Origin: Fulvivirga sp. | Lineage (GTDB): Bacteria > Bacteroidota > Bacteroidia > Cytophagales > Cyclobacteriaceae | Length of the DNA: 63,904 nucleotides | Assembly: GCA_028280565.1 (NCBI GenBank) | Contig: JANQLQ010000115.1 | Location: 1 to 63,904, forward strand | Reading direction: 5' to 3' | Part shown: piece after piece, positions 9,046-18,838 of the stretch | Layout: the number at the start of each line of letters is the position of its first letter | Numbering within the stretch: the first letter of the stretch is position 1 | Notes under the pieces: model-generated | Seen by the model: only the letters and a program-made list of their open reading frames with translations | What the model was told of the DNA's origin: nothing | Databases searched by the model: none | Program-made: the position numbers and the translations under genes

Positions 9046-9864
9046 TCATACAATTATTTCCACACCTTCACGAGCCAGTTGACAGTTTGGAAATCTTTGC
9101 TGACATTGCTTTTCTATCTTTCCCAGGAACTCATCATTATGCCCAGGGTCATGGTGTGTCATCGCAAGCTGCCCAACCCCGGCTCTTTCAGCCACTTCCA
9201 TGGCTTGCTCATAACTGCTATGTCCCCAGCCCTTGTGATGGGCCAATTCAGCATGTGTGTATTGAGCCTCATGTATTAGCAGATCTGCCCCCTGGCAAAA
9301 ATCCACAATCACCGGGGATACATCGTCACCATGCTCTAGGTCCGTACAAATCACCACGCACTTATTGTTATCCTCTAATCGGTATCCATAAGAACCGCCC
9401 GGGTGTTTTTGTTTGATTACCTTTATCGTCATACCGTTAAGCTCTATCTCGTTTTCATCTAACTTCAGAAAATTAAATTTTGCTCCCATTCCCTCAAAAG
9501 GTACTGGGAAGTACTCAGAGCGCATTTGTCCTCTAAATATATCCTCCAGGTTATCCAATTGCCGTTCCTTTCCCATGGCTAAAATGTTAATGACCTGGTC
9601 TTTGTTATACGCAGGATCAAAAAATGGGAATCCTTGAAGGTGGTCCCAGTGGAAGTGAGAAAAACCAATGAATAACTCCGGCTGCTTCCACCCTGCCTCG
9701 ATCAAGTCCATCCCCAACTTTCGAATGCCGGACCCGGCATCAAGAATAGAAACACGCCCATCATCCCGGGTTATTTTCATGGAGGTAGTGTTGCCACCGA
9801 ACTCCAAAAAGTCACGGTCAGCTATAGGGATAGAGCCCCGGGTGCCATAAAATTTGATTTTCAT
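9046..9864 (-). CDS. MBL-fold metallo-hydrolase
   Basis: A 272-residue cytoplasmic metallo-beta-lactamase-fold protein. The metal-binding motif HxHxDH is HFHWDH at residues 70-75. Further ligands are expected at the histidine of VIKQKHPGGSYGYRL, the aspartate in VICTDLEHG and the histidine in MTHHDPGH. The N-terminus MKIKFYGTRGSIPI is diagnostic of the PhnP/RNase Z-like subgroup that hydrolyses phosphodiesters, including cyclic nucleotides. Substrate unknown. It stands alone between the DUF481 gene (convergent) and a repeat-rich gap. Confidence 0.85.
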   Translation of the reverse strand: MKIKFYGTRGSIPIADRDFLEFGGNTTSMKITRDDGRVSILDAGSGIRKLGMDLIEAGWKQPELFIGFSHFHWDHLQGFPFFDPAYNKDQVINILAMGKERQLDNLEDIFRGQMRSEYFPVPFEGMGAKFNFLKLDENEIELNGMTIKVIKQKHPGGSYGYRLEDNNKCVVICTDLEHGDDVSPVIVDFCQGADLLIHEAQYTHAELAHHKGWGHSSYEQAMEVAERAGVGQLAMTHHDPGHNDEFLGKIEKQCQQRFPNCQLAREGVEIIV

Positions 9865-10449
9865 AACAACAATTCGGTTCGGAATATAACATCATCACTT
9901 TGAAGATGGTTTATAAAGGTAGTCCAATATGTTCATTTGCCATGAGCCACTACCATCATCAAGAAACTTTACTCGAGGCCCTGGCGATAAAAATAGGGTT
10001 AAACCTTCCTCTCGACCGGGTGGCCAGCACCTTACAATTATCAGTGGAAGAACAAGGTGTCGCGTTTTTCTAAAGATGAATCCAGGTTTTCTTGTAACCG
10101 ATCGTTCTGTCGTACCTGTCGGCATTCTCTTATGAATAAATCAACAACAGGAGCAAGAAATCAACTTTACCTTTGGCCTGGATTAGGACTAACCTGGACT
10201 CGATAATTGTTTATCAGTTTGATGTTCCCTGGGGCAGTTTTGGCTCGTAAGCTTGGTGACCCTTGATGCATTTATGCCTTGGTGTCCCAGCAAGCTTCGC
10301 CACCAAGGCACCAAAGCTCAAAGAATCACTAAGGGATCTTCTTTACGTTTTAATCTAGCCAAATTTTTGTATCGAACTCACGTCACTGGGACTCTACCTG
10401 TATATCTAGCACTGAAATTAAGGATGCTTTTCCCAAGATAAATACCCTC
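9865..10449. other. Gene-free region holding a dispersed repeat
   Basis: No credible gene is seen in these 585 bases. About 9900-10140 contains short open frames on both strands without recognisable features. The central part holds the dispersed repeat described at 10190-10360. Confidence 0.5.
10190..10360 (+). repeat. 170-bp dispersed intergenic repeat, copy 1
   Basis: It starts at TAACCTGGACTCGATAA and ends near TTCTTTACGTTTTAATC. It matches the reverse complement of 45429-45597 along its length, with shared blocks GTTTGATGTT, GTAAGCTT, AAAGCTCAAAGAATCAC and TCTTCTTTACG. The internal words CTTGGTG..CACCAAGG form a hairpin. Noncoding; the GCCACCAAGGCAC / CTCAAAGAATCACTAAG words are typical of a repeat scattered through Bacteroidota genomes. 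Confidence 0.75.
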
Positions 10450-12024
10450 TTACTTTATTGAAGTTGTTTTTTCTGCCAGGTAAGCGGGTATCGTTCCTAG
10501 CCTACCCCGGAGTTGGTACAGGTATAAAGAGGAAGGCTCTACGGCTTGTCCAAACGATTTCACCACCCCGGCATTCATAAATGAAGTTCCCTCTCCCTGG
10601 AATCCCACAATCACCGGGTTAACAGCCGTTAGCGGCCCATACCTATCCCCTGGCGTATCCTCCATTAAATCCCAAAAGTCAAACCCAGGCCGCGGGCGGG
10701 CAGTTTGTGTGAAATTCCAAAAAACTAACCCTACGGAATGGTTTGGCAAATTCGTGTAATTGGCACCATGACTCGTCCGGCCCACACTGTCTCCGTCAAA
10801 GCCTGCCATTACACATTGATCCCACAGTGTAAACCTTGGAACATTACCGTGTGCATCTATTCCGCGATTGATACCTTCAAAACGTAAAATAACTGTACCC
10901 ACCGCCTCGTGAGAAGAATCCGGGCCATGCCATTGGTTGGCATCATCTCGGCAATAAGCGATCAATGTTCGGCTACTTCTTGATGCTACAAAACTACTGT
11001 GACCTCCGTTACCGACTACCCTGCTATTGAGCATGGTACCTGTCAGGGAATTAGAGAAAGATACGGCCACGTTTACATTTGCAAAGACGCAATTCCTAAC
11101 CCAGGAATTGTGGGTTTTGGCCATGTTAATTGCCGTAAATCCGCCATCATGGTAGGCGTTTTTATGATGTACAAAAGGCTCATAAAAGTTCCCTTCAAAC
11201 CTGATATCTTCAAAACCGCAATGCGTTATAAAATCAACCTTAACAAACTTCCAGGGCTCTTTTCTATTCATATCGATGAGCACAGGGGCCCTGAAAGTGA
11301 CTTTCTTTCCTGAAACACCTGCTACCTCATGGATCTCATGAACCGCAGCTCCCTTTTCGTTGATGGTAGTCCATAGATCCCTGGTCTTTTTACCCGCTAG
11401 TAACCGATCATTTAAAAAAGTGCCCTGTGCTTTGATGAACAACAAGTCTCCTTTTTTAAGGCCGTGAGTGCCTCCAAATAATATTGATTTATCTCCCTGT
11501 TTGACATCTTTCACTAGGGGGGCATCAATGGTCCTAGTAGCGCCTTTTCCTTTAAATACGAGCATTGGTGGCGTGGTCCAAAGTTTCTTGGGGTCCTTTG
11601 GGTCAAGCGCTTCTTTCATATGGATAATGGTTCCATTTTCTCCACTACCCGTTCCTTTGAGTATTACATTGCTTGATTTTATAAGGATGCCATTCTTATT
11701 GCCCTTGGTGTCATTAACAATGTATTTTCCCGCACCAAAAAGCACCACTCCCCCCTTCATTTCAGCCCGATCAATTGCCTTTTCTATGGCTTCCTGGTCA
11801 GAAATATCATCGTTGGCGACAGCTCCGAAATCTTCAACGTTAAATACAGGCAAATCATACTCGGTAGGAAGCTCACTTTCGCCAAAATCATAACCTGCGT
11901 AAGAGTAATCTACCAGGTCTAATTGTTCTAATATACCTTCGTCAGCCTGGGCCTTGCCAGGTGAAGCGCAAGAAACAAATACTACAGCAATGAATAAGGA
12001 AGAAATAGCTTGGTTCGCTTTCAT
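10450..12024 (-). CDS. Beta-helix polysaccharide lyase-like lipoprotein (pectate lyase superfamily, DUF4955-like)
   Basis: A 524-residue lipoprotein; the lipobox is FVSC near residue 20, which fixes the start at ATG 12024 rather than an ATG at 12072. Residues about 60-115 (FNVEDFGAVANDD..AIEKAIDRAEMKGGVVLFGAGKYIV) are the classical opening of the pectate lyase superfamily type 3 right-handed beta-helix. The remainder shows beta-helix turns with HCGFEDIRFEGNFY and NSWVRNCVFANVNVAVSFSNS. The C-terminal portion resembles DUF4955. It is the last gene of the polysaccharide locus and probably cleaves or binds uronic-acid polysaccharide at the cell surface, supplying unsaturated oligosaccharides for the GH88 enzyme. 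The exact lyase family and catalytic residues cannot be assigned by eye. Confidence 0.75.
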   Translation of the reverse strand: MKANQAISSLFIAVVFVSCASPGKAQADEGILEQLDLVDYSYAGYDFGESELPTEYDLPVFNVEDFGAVANDDISDQEAIEKAIDRAEMKGGVVLFGAGKYIVNDTKGNKNGILIKSSNVILKGTGSGENGTIIHMKEALDPKDPKKLWTTPPMLVFKGKGATRTIDAPLVKDVKQGDKSILFGGTHGLKKGDLLFIKAQGTFLNDRLLAGKKTRDLWTTINEKGAAVHEIHEVAGVSGKKVTFRAPVLIDMNRKEPWKFVKVDFITHCGFEDIRFEGNFYEPFVHHKNAYHDGGFTAINMAKTHNSWVRNCVFANVNVAVSFSNSLTGTMLNSRVVGNGGHSSFVASRSSRTLIAYCRDDANQWHGPDSSHEAVGTVILRFEGINRGIDAHGNVPRFTLWDQCVMAGFDGDSVGRTSHGANYTNLPNHSVGLVFWNFTQTARPRPGFDFWDLMEDTPGDRYGPLTAVNPVIVGFQGEGTSFMNAGVVKSFGQAVEPSSLYLYQLRGRLGTIPAYLAEKTTSIK

Positions 12025-12075
12025 GTTATGGTTATTTGTCATTAAAAATTGCCTCGGTAAGATGGTTTGCATTTC

Positions 12076-12342
12076 CTATGCATTCTTTCGAAAACCTTTG
12101 AAGGTTTGATCCGGGATATCACTAGTGAGGGGGAGATAATACATGCCGGGCTGGTAAACGAACATATCGATATCAGCTTCTAAACTGTCCGTGGCGTTTC
12201 TTACCCATTTTCTTCCCGATCCATCGTAAAGCACACATTGAAGAGGAACGGTCCTGTTCGCCAGGATGTGAAGCGCATGATCGGCTGGGGTTGGGAAAAT
12301 AAATATACTGTCACTCCATGTCTCGTTTCCTACTCTATTCAT
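12076..12342 (-). pseudogene. Orphan, degenerate type IX secretion C-terminal sorting domain
   Basis: An 88-codon frame reads IFIFPTPADHALHI, then PLQCVLYDGSGRKWV, then IDMFVYQPGMYYLPL and QTFKGFRKNA. This is the layout of the type A T9SS sorting domain (IYPNPADxxLxI..DxxGRxV..YxxGxYxLxL..xxxKxxKx), but with changes at consensus positions: PTPAD for PNPAD, YYLPL for YYLRL, FKGFRKN for a KxVKx ending. There is no passenger domain or signal peptide: an in-frame TAA lies three codons before the ATG. It sits 16 bp after the sulfatase stop in another frame. I read it as the stranded tail of a lost secreted enzyme, not a working gene. Confidence 0.7.
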
Positions 12343-12358
12343 TGTTTTTTAAGCTTTC

Positions 12359-13903
12359 TTAATAACTTAAATAATTGGCACCTATTTCTTTTTTCACCCA
12401 GCTATCCTGGGTTTCCTTCAATAGCCTAACCAGGTGCCCCTTAAGTTCCCTCTCTTTCTTTTTGCCCAGTTCTCCAGGTTTTATCTTATTTAACTGGAAG
12501 GGGTCATTCTCATTATCATAACAGAAAATATTATCGATTTTTCCTTTTTTTTCTTCCACCACAAAGGTGTGTTTACCCGTATAAACACCCCTGTACCTAT
12601 ATCCCATAATTAGTGCCGCCCCCGGCTTTTCCTGGTTCGATTTGGCATCTATCACTAATTCCGAAAAGTTCGTTCCCTGCACTTCATTTGGTATTTTGTC
12701 CTCCAGTCCGGCCAGCCCAAGGATTGTAGGCATAACGTCCGGTACATTCACGATTCGATCTTCCACTCTATGCTTGAGACGGTCGCCCCATTTGATCAAA
12801 AACGGAATGTTAAGTGATTCCATTTGGGGAACGAGTTTGCCTGACAATCCGTGGCTCCCTAACATTTCACCATGGTCGGACGAAAAAACGATGATGGTGT
12901 TATCATCGAGTTCCAGTTCTTCCAGTTTGTCCAATACCAGGCCTATATAGTAGTCCACGGCACTCACGTTTGCAAAATAATAGGGAGCATAATGTCCAAC
13001 TTCATGATCGGCATTATCATGCGTAAGCAAACGATCCAAATTGACCTTACCATTCTCCGTGTACTGATCAAAGTACTCCATTTTAGTACTCTCTTCTGTC
13101 CAAGGATTGTGAGGTGGATTCAATGACCATATCATGAAAAAAGGCTTACCGGGATCACGTTGCTTATGGGTCACTTCTAAATATTTAATAATCGCTTCAG
13201 ATTCTATTTCCGCACTGAATCTACCGGGTTTATATTGTTCACCATCTGTTTTTCCATCGATAAGTAAGGGATCATTGGAATACACTAGGGGATCAAAATG
13301 ATCATCCTTTAATACTTGAAAGAAATAGTCAATCCCATGGCGATCCGGTCCCGGGGGCACATAGGTATCGTATCGATTAATATAGTGCCCCCCCGGGGGG
13401 GTTGTTGTTCCTTGATAAGTACCTTTTTCGTCAAACAAAGGATCATTTTTTAGCCAGTGGATTTTCCCAAAGTAAGACACCTCATAGTCGCTTTCTGAAA
13501 AAACATCTGTCATTCCTTTAATATCGCTGCGCAAAGAGGCATCCCTGCCTTTTCGACAGTTAGCGGCCACGCCATTCTTATGCGGGTACATGCCTGAAAT
13601 TAACATGGCGCGATAAGGACTACACAAAGGGAAATTGCTCAACGCTTTATTAAAAACGACACTCCCGGTTGCCAATTTATCAAGGGCAGGAGTATTTACC
13701 GGGTCTCCTTTTCCTTGCAGGTGATCTCCATACCCCGGCTGAGACCAAATGCCCAAGCTACTGTTTCTATACTGGTCCGGAAAAATAAAAATCACATTTG
13801 GCGGTTTTTCGTTTTGGGTTTGACTTACGAACGACCCACATGCAATGACTATCACAACCAGTAGCGGGATGCTTTTCAATATATGTATCGACTGCTGTTT
13901 CAT
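12359..13903 (-). CDS. S1-family sulfatase, lipoprotein
   Basis: A 514-residue sulfatase with a lipoprotein-type signal (IVIAC near residue 21). The formylglycine motif C-x-P-x-R is CSPYR starting at Cys94, followed by AMLISGMYPHKNGV. Metal ligands are expected at Asp43 (FIFPDQYR) and in the FSSDHGEMLGSHGLSGK block. The cysteine needs an anaerobic sulfatase-maturating or formylglycine-generating enzyme, not encoded in this window. Length is normal for family S1. It should remove sulfate esters from oligosaccharides in the periplasm or at the surface. It follows SusD by 74 bp with a hairpin between them and is part of the same locus. Confidence 0.9.
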   Translation of the reverse strand: MKQQSIHILKSIPLLVVIVIACGSFVSQTQNEKPPNVIFIFPDQYRNSSLGIWSQPGYGDHLQGKGDPVNTPALDKLATGSVVFNKALSNFPLCSPYRAMLISGMYPHKNGVAANCRKGRDASLRSDIKGMTDVFSESDYEVSYFGKIHWLKNDPLFDEKGTYQGTTTPPGGHYINRYDTYVPPGPDRHGIDYFFQVLKDDHFDPLVYSNDPLLIDGKTDGEQYKPGRFSAEIESEAIIKYLEVTHKQRDPGKPFFMIWSLNPPHNPWTEESTKMEYFDQYTENGKVNLDRLLTHDNADHEVGHYAPYYFANVSAVDYYIGLVLDKLEELELDDNTIIVFSSDHGEMLGSHGLSGKLVPQMESLNIPFLIKWGDRLKHRVEDRIVNVPDVMPTILGLAGLEDKIPNEVQGTNFSELVIDAKSNQEKPGAALIMGYRYRGVYTGKHTFVVEEKKGKIDNIFCYDNENDPFQLNKIKPGELGKKKERELKGHLVRLLKETQDSWVKKEIGANYLSY

Positions 13904-13928
13904 TCAAAATGTATAGTTAGATGCAAAG

Positions 13929-13953
13929 GGTGTCTTCATAAAATAAAGACACC
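13929..13953 (-). other. Intra-operon stem-loop after susD
   Basis: The arms GGTGTCTT and AAGACACC (8 bp, perfect) enclose a 9-base AT-rich loop in the 74-bp gap between the SusD stop and the sulfatase start. There is no strong T-tract on the transcribed strand, so it may protect the 3' end of the susCD message or attenuate expression of the downstream enzymes. Confidence 0.5.
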
Positions 13954-13977
13954 AACGTTCTTGTACTGTTATTGTGA

Positions 13978-15672
13978 TTATTGCCATTCCTGTTTTTGAT
14001 CAAGCAACTGGTTCACCGTAACCTCAACCAAAGGATAGGGTAATGACAGGTGAATATTAATATCAAAATTATTGGGACCTCTCAAAGCAGCCTGGTGATC
14101 GGCATTACTAGCAACAAAATTCGGGTGGCCTTCCACAAACGCCTCTACTTCCCCTAGTTTATCACCTAATAACTCCCACCTTATAAGGTCATGCCTTCTT
14201 ACCCCTTCAAAGCAAAGTTCTCTTGTGCGTTCGTCAACTAACTCTTCAAAAAATAGTCCTTTATCTGCTGTAACCGCAGGTTTTTCAACTTCAATGTCAT
14301 CTAGCCCTGCACGATTTCTTACCTCGTTAAGGTATTGAATTGCCAAGGCTGATGGCCCGTTGTTTAACTCATTGGAAGCCTCCGCATACATCAGCAGGAT
14401 ATCCGAGTAGCGTAATACCGGAAAATTGACACTGGTAAAGTTTCTGTTGAGTTCACTGGCACTGTTTTCTAATGTTACGAAGTTCTCATTAGTACCATCA
14501 ATATCTATATCGGCATAATCTAGCGGCTCCCATCTTTTGTATTTCGCCGGACAAAAGTCTCTTATCGCCAGTTCATCCGTAACTCGCACAATATCACCTG
14601 TCCCTATTCTCTTGAAAGTTGCGATATTCCATAGGTACCGTTTATCATTGACCTGGTCATACAACCCGGCAAGTATTGGATACACTCCTGCCTGCGCAAA
14701 TCCATTCGGATCTCCCAGTGTATTGCTAGACCCAAAATTTATGCCGTTCAATGAACCATGGCGGCCTATGGTAGTTCCTCCCAAGCCTTGATCCCGAAGG
14801 TTTTGAAAGGATATCTCGAACATCACCTCCCTCATGTTATAGACACCTCCAATGATATCAAGGAATACCTGTCTATACCCTGTTGTATCACTGCTTGTGA
14901 TAAGGCTATGGTATCCATCATTTATTACTGCTTCGCAGTGCGCTATTGCCTGCTGGTAATGAGGTTCTTTAAACGGATAGCCGGACATCTTTAGATAAAC
15001 CCTTGCCAGCAGCCCATGTGCCGCCAGCTTATGCGCTCTTCCTTGAATGTAACCGGCATCTACCGGGTGTGGCAGATTCTCCGAAGCGAACGTAAAATCT
15101 TCCACGATAGCCTCATAAACTTCGGCCAAAGGCGCTGCTGGCACGTTATTATCCTCTTGCGTTTTTGAAGAAGTAAGTCTCAAAGGTACCTCATTCCAGA
15201 AATTAGATAAGTTGAAGTAGCTAAGTGCTCTTAAAAAACGTGCCTCGGCCACCAGCGCATTATAGGCCTCATCTGTTTCGAAACTAGATCTATCTATGCT
15301 TTCAATAAAAAGGTTAGCCAGGTTGATCGCCTCATACATAGTTGTCCAATAATTGAAGCTAAATTGATCGGCAGATGTATTCCTGAATAGTGATACTGCC
15401 CAATTCTCATTGAAACGCCTATTGTAGAAGTATTCATCGGTGCCAGCACCTAAGATGATCTCCTCTCGGCCATATCCCCCGTCATCGGCAAGCACACCAT
15501 AGATGCCTGCTAACGCTATCTCGGCCTCTTGGGGTGTAGAGTAAAAACTTCCGGACTCCCAAACAGACTCTGGTGTTACGTCAAGGTAGTCGTCACATCC
15601 TAATATCATTATTGACAGCAGGATGATAGCTACGTTTAATCTATTGAATTTCATTTTTCTTAACTTATTCAT
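13978..15672 (-). CDS. susD-like: SusD/RagB-family glycan-binding lipoprotein
   Basis: A 564-residue outer-membrane lipoprotein with lipobox MILGC and the diagnostic mature N-terminus DDYLDVTPES. TPR-like helices follow (EAYNALVAEARFLRALSYFNL is the conserved SusD core). The C-terminal block FFEELVDERTRELCFEGVRRHDLIRW is also characteristic. SusD proteins form the lid over the SusC transporter and bind the glycan. The ATG at 15672 is preferred; a TTG at 15681 and an ATG at 15654 are alternatives. It begins 9 bp after the SusC stop, as expected for a coupled SusC/SusD pair. Confidence 0.95.
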   Translation of the reverse strand: MNKLRKMKFNRLNVAIILLSIMILGCDDYLDVTPESVWESGSFYSTPQEAEIALAGIYGVLADDGGYGREEIILGAGTDEYFYNRRFNENWAVSLFRNTSADQFSFNYWTTMYEAINLANLFIESIDRSSFETDEAYNALVAEARFLRALSYFNLSNFWNEVPLRLTSSKTQEDNNVPAAPLAEVYEAIVEDFTFASENLPHPVDAGYIQGRAHKLAAHGLLARVYLKMSGYPFKEPHYQQAIAHCEAVINDGYHSLITSSDTTGYRQVFLDIIGGVYNMREVMFEISFQNLRDQGLGGTTIGRHGSLNGINFGSSNTLGDPNGFAQAGVYPILAGLYDQVNDKRYLWNIATFKRIGTGDIVRVTDELAIRDFCPAKYKRWEPLDYADIDIDGTNENFVTLENSASELNRNFTSVNFPVLRYSDILLMYAEASNELNNGPSALAIQYLNEVRNRAGLDDIEVEKPAVTADKGLFFEELVDERTRELCFEGVRRHDLIRWELLGDKLGEVEAFVEGHPNFVASNADHQAALRGPNNFDINIHLSLPYPLVEVTVNQLLDQKQEWQ

Positions 15673-15681
15673 CTTGGTCAA

Positions 15682-18600
15682 TTAGAAGGTTACATTAATT
15701 CCACCTGTAATGGTTACGCTTTGAGGGTATGCAGACCAGTCGAGGTTCGGGGCAAGAGCCCTAGAAACACCACCCCTGGGTTCCACTGACACTTCCGGAT
15801 CGTAGCCCGAGTAGTCGGTCCAGGTGATCAAATTCTGGGCAGACATAAAAACGCGTAATGATTTTACAAAAACACCGGACAGGTATTTATCCGGAATTCG
15901 ATATCCTAAGGAAACAGTCTTTAACCTCAAAAAAGAGCCATCTTCTACGTAGAAGTCGCTAATTCTCGTACCGACTATTGGTCTACCGAAAGTATTTGCA
16001 TAACTCAATGAGTGGATTTCAGTGTCCGTGTTACTTGGTGTCCATTGATCTTGTACGGCAACTAATCTATTCTGTCCCGAACCTGTAGGAGATTCCAGTT
16101 CGACTCTATTCAGATTAAGAATTTCTGCACCGTAAGACCATTGAAAAAACACTTGTAGTTGGAAACCCTTATACTCAAAATTATTCGTTATACCTCCTAT
16201 GAAATCTGGAGTCGTGTTACCAATTATTCCTCTATCCTCCTCTGTGATGGTACCATCATTATTTACATCTACATATCTCACACTACCCGGGCCAGGTGTG
16301 CCGCCATTATCAGGTATACCATCCTTAAGCTCATATATACCCAAATCATTATTCCAGTTAAAATCATCTAACTGGTATAAGCCATCAAATCGTAATCCGT
16401 ATACCTGGCCTACCGGCTGCCCTACCTGGGTAATGTATGAAAATTCGTTGCCGAGATTTATGCGTTCGGGGTTAGTGAAAATCGCGTCCTGACCTTGATT
16501 CAAGTTGATAACTTTGTTTCGATTAAAAGAGATGTTAAAACTTGTAGACCATTTAAAGTTTTTGGAATTCAAGTTAAAAGAATTTAAAGTGATCTCTACT
16601 CCACTGTTTTCGACTTCGCCAACATTTTGCTGCACTCGCTCAAACCCTGTACTGGAAGCCATATCCGCATTTAACAAAAGATCTTTTGTTCGCTTTACAT
16701 AGTAGTCTACTTCACCTTGAATTCGTCCATCAAGTATCCCGAACTCAGCCCCGATATTTAATTGTTCCGTAGTTTCCCACCTTAGGTCGGGTACACCTAA
16801 ATTATTGATTATGGCCCCAACTGCATAGTCCTCTCCACTGCCCCAAACATATCCAGACCCTGTGTTTGAAGCGAGCGTAGTGAATGCATCAAAATCACCT
16901 ATCCGGTTATTACCGGTGACTCCCCATCCACCTCTCACTTTTAAGTTGGATAAAAATCCAGCCGAACTCATAAATGGCTCATCTGATACAATCCAACCCA
17001 ATGAAAACGAGGGGAAATAACCCCACCTGTTCTCCTCCCTGAACTTGGAAGAACCATCCGCCCTGAAGTTAACCGTTACCAAATAGCGATTATTCAGCGA
17101 GTAGTTAACTCTACCGAAATACGACAGTAGAGTATTTTCTGAAAGTAAACTGCTTGGAATCGGGGATATTAATCCAATACTTAAGTTGTCTATACCAAAA
17201 ACATCCGTGGGAAGTTGGGTTGCACTCAATTGTGACTGTTCAAAAGTCCGCGTTTGGGCTTCAATACCTCCCATTAATTTAAGACGTTGATCGTTGCCAA
17301 GTTTTGGCGTATAATTAACCACTCCAGAGCCAGAGGCAACTTGCACACGTCCGCTGGTAATGCTACCGCTGATCCCATCGTTTCCGCGAGAACCTTGGAA
17401 GGTATTCTCACCGAAAAACAAAGTCCTTCTTCTATTTTCTGTTTGGAAACTACCTACAGCATTAAACGTAAGTCCCCTAAGGATTTTGAAACGTGCTGTC
17501 AGAATTCCTCTAAATAGTTCTCTTCGATCAATGCGATCTGTATTATTGAGGTTGTCTACGGGATTGAAAAGAAATCTACCTGCTTCTTCATCAGGATCGA
17601 ACCCGTCCAATCCGTCATCATTTAAGGGTTCAACGGGTCGAAAAACTAAGGCATCACGAATAATATTGCCACTAAAGCCATTTCCATCTACTGTGGTCCC
17701 TGTTCTATTGGATAGACTGTATACTAAATTAGCGTCAAGATTCATCCTGCTATTCACTTCATGCTTTACCCTTAGATTATTTACCGCTTTATTGAAGCCT
17801 GTATTTACCACTGTACCCCCTTGGTCCAGGTATTGTCCGCTGTAATAAAACTGTGTTATGGCACCACCACCACTGACCGAAAGGTTATAATCCTCAAACC
17901 TTCCCTGCTCGAAAATCTCATCTTGCCAACTTGTACCCTTTACATTTCTATAATTTTCGGGATCTCCCCAAAATCCATAAAAAATACCTGTTTCAAGACC
18001 AGGGGTATAATTATCTAATATTAGCGCTTGCTCTTCCAAAAAGCTGACATATTGTATTGGGTCCATCACCTTCAGTCGCCTAGGAGCATACTGTACACCC
18101 ACATTAGCACCAAAATTCACCTCGGTAGTACCATCTGATCTACCTCCTTTGGTCGTAATCAAAATCACACCATTTGCACCTCGTGAACCATAGATGGCAG
18201 TAGCAGATGCATCTTTAAGTACATCAAAAGACTCTATATCATTTGTATTAAGGGATGCCGGATCAAAATCCACCAACGGCACTCCGTCAATTACATAAAG
18301 AGGTGAATTATCCCCGGTTATAGAGTTGCCACCCCTAATGACAATTTCAGCCGCCCCACCCGGTGTACCATCCGGTGAAGAGACCTGGACACCGGCAATA
18401 CGACCCGCCAGGGCTTGATCAAAATTGGAGGTAGGTGCCGCAGCAAGTTCTTCCGGTTTTAAGCTTCCAACAGCCCCGGTAAGATCGCGCTTTCTTTCAG
18501 TGCCGTACCCTACTACCACCACGGCTTCCAAACTTTGAATATCTAGTTCTAACTTAATGTCAAACCTGGTTTGCCCGTTGACGGGTATCTCTAATATTGC

Positions 18601-18831
18601 ATACCCCACAAAGCTGATGGTCAAGATGGCATCATCGGGCACATCGCTGAGTGTAAAATTACCGTCTGTATCAGAAATGGTTCCAGTTGTGGTTCCTTTT
18701 ATTATTATGGCCGCCCCTGGCAGCGCCTCACCAGACTCACCATCTGAGACAACGCCTGTTATCCTACCCTGGCCAAATGAGATAACCGTAAGAAAACAAA
18801 AAAACAAAGTGTATAGTATTGATTTTTTCAT
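15682..18831 (-). CDS. susC-like: SusC/RagA-family TonB-linked outer-membrane transporter
   Basis: A 1049-residue protein with signal peptide MKKSILYTLFFCFLTVISFGQ. It has an N-terminal carboxypeptidase-regulatory-like domain (GRITGVVSDGESGEALPGA), a TonB-box-like VVVGYGTERKRDLTGAVG, a plug domain (RIAGVQVSSPDGTPGGAAEIVIRG..DVLKDASATAIYGSRGANGVI) and a 22-strand barrel ending SVTITGGINVTF. All are hallmarks of SusC. It imports oligosaccharides across the outer membrane with the adjacent SusD, driven by TonB/ExbBD encoded elsewhere. The ATG at 18831 opens the signal peptide; it lies 7 bp after the preceding stop. Confidence 0.95.
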   Translation of the reverse strand: MKKSILYTLFFCFLTVISFGQGRITGVVSDGESGEALPGAAIIIKGTTTGTISDTDGNFTLSDVPDDAILTISFVGYAILEIPVNGQTRFDIKLELDIQSLEAVVVVGYGTERKRDLTGAVGSLKPEELAAAPTSNFDQALAGRIAGVQVSSPDGTPGGAAEIVIRGGNSITGDNSPLYVIDGVPLVDFDPASLNTNDIESFDVLKDASATAIYGSRGANGVILITTKGGRSDGTTEVNFGANVGVQYAPRRLKVMDPIQYVSFLEEQALILDNYTPGLETGIFYGFWGDPENYRNVKGTSWQDEIFEQGRFEDYNLSVSGGGAITQFYYSGQYLDQGGTVVNTGFNKAVNNLRVKHEVNSRMNLDANLVYSLSNRTGTTVDGNGFSGNIIRDALVFRPVEPLNDDGLDGFDPDEEAGRFLFNPVDNLNNTDRIDRRELFRGILTARFKILRGLTFNAVGSFQTENRRRTLFFGENTFQGSRGNDGISGSITSGRVQVASGSGVVNYTPKLGNDQRLKLMGGIEAQTRTFEQSQLSATQLPTDVFGIDNLSIGLISPIPSSLLSENTLLSYFGRVNYSLNNRYLVTVNFRADGSSKFREENRWGYFPSFSLGWIVSDEPFMSSAGFLSNLKVRGGWGVTGNNRIGDFDAFTTLASNTGSGYVWGSGEDYAVGAIINNLGVPDLRWETTEQLNIGAEFGILDGRIQGEVDYYVKRTKDLLLNADMASSTGFERVQQNVGEVENSGVEITLNSFNLNSKNFKWSTSFNISFNRNKVINLNQGQDAIFTNPERINLGNEFSYITQVGQPVGQVYGLRFDGLYQLDDFNWNNDLGIYELKDGIPDNGGTPGPGSVRYVDVNNDGTITEEDRGIIGNTTPDFIGGITNNFEYKGFQLQVFFQWSYGAEILNLNRVELESPTGSGQNRLVAVQDQWTPSNTDTEIHSLSYANTFGRPIVGTRISDFYVEDGSFLRLKTVSLGYRIPDKYLSGVFVKSLRVFMSAQNLITWTDYSGYDPEVSVEPRGGVSRALAPNLDWSAYPQSVTITGGINVTF

Positions 18832-18838
18832 GTCGATA

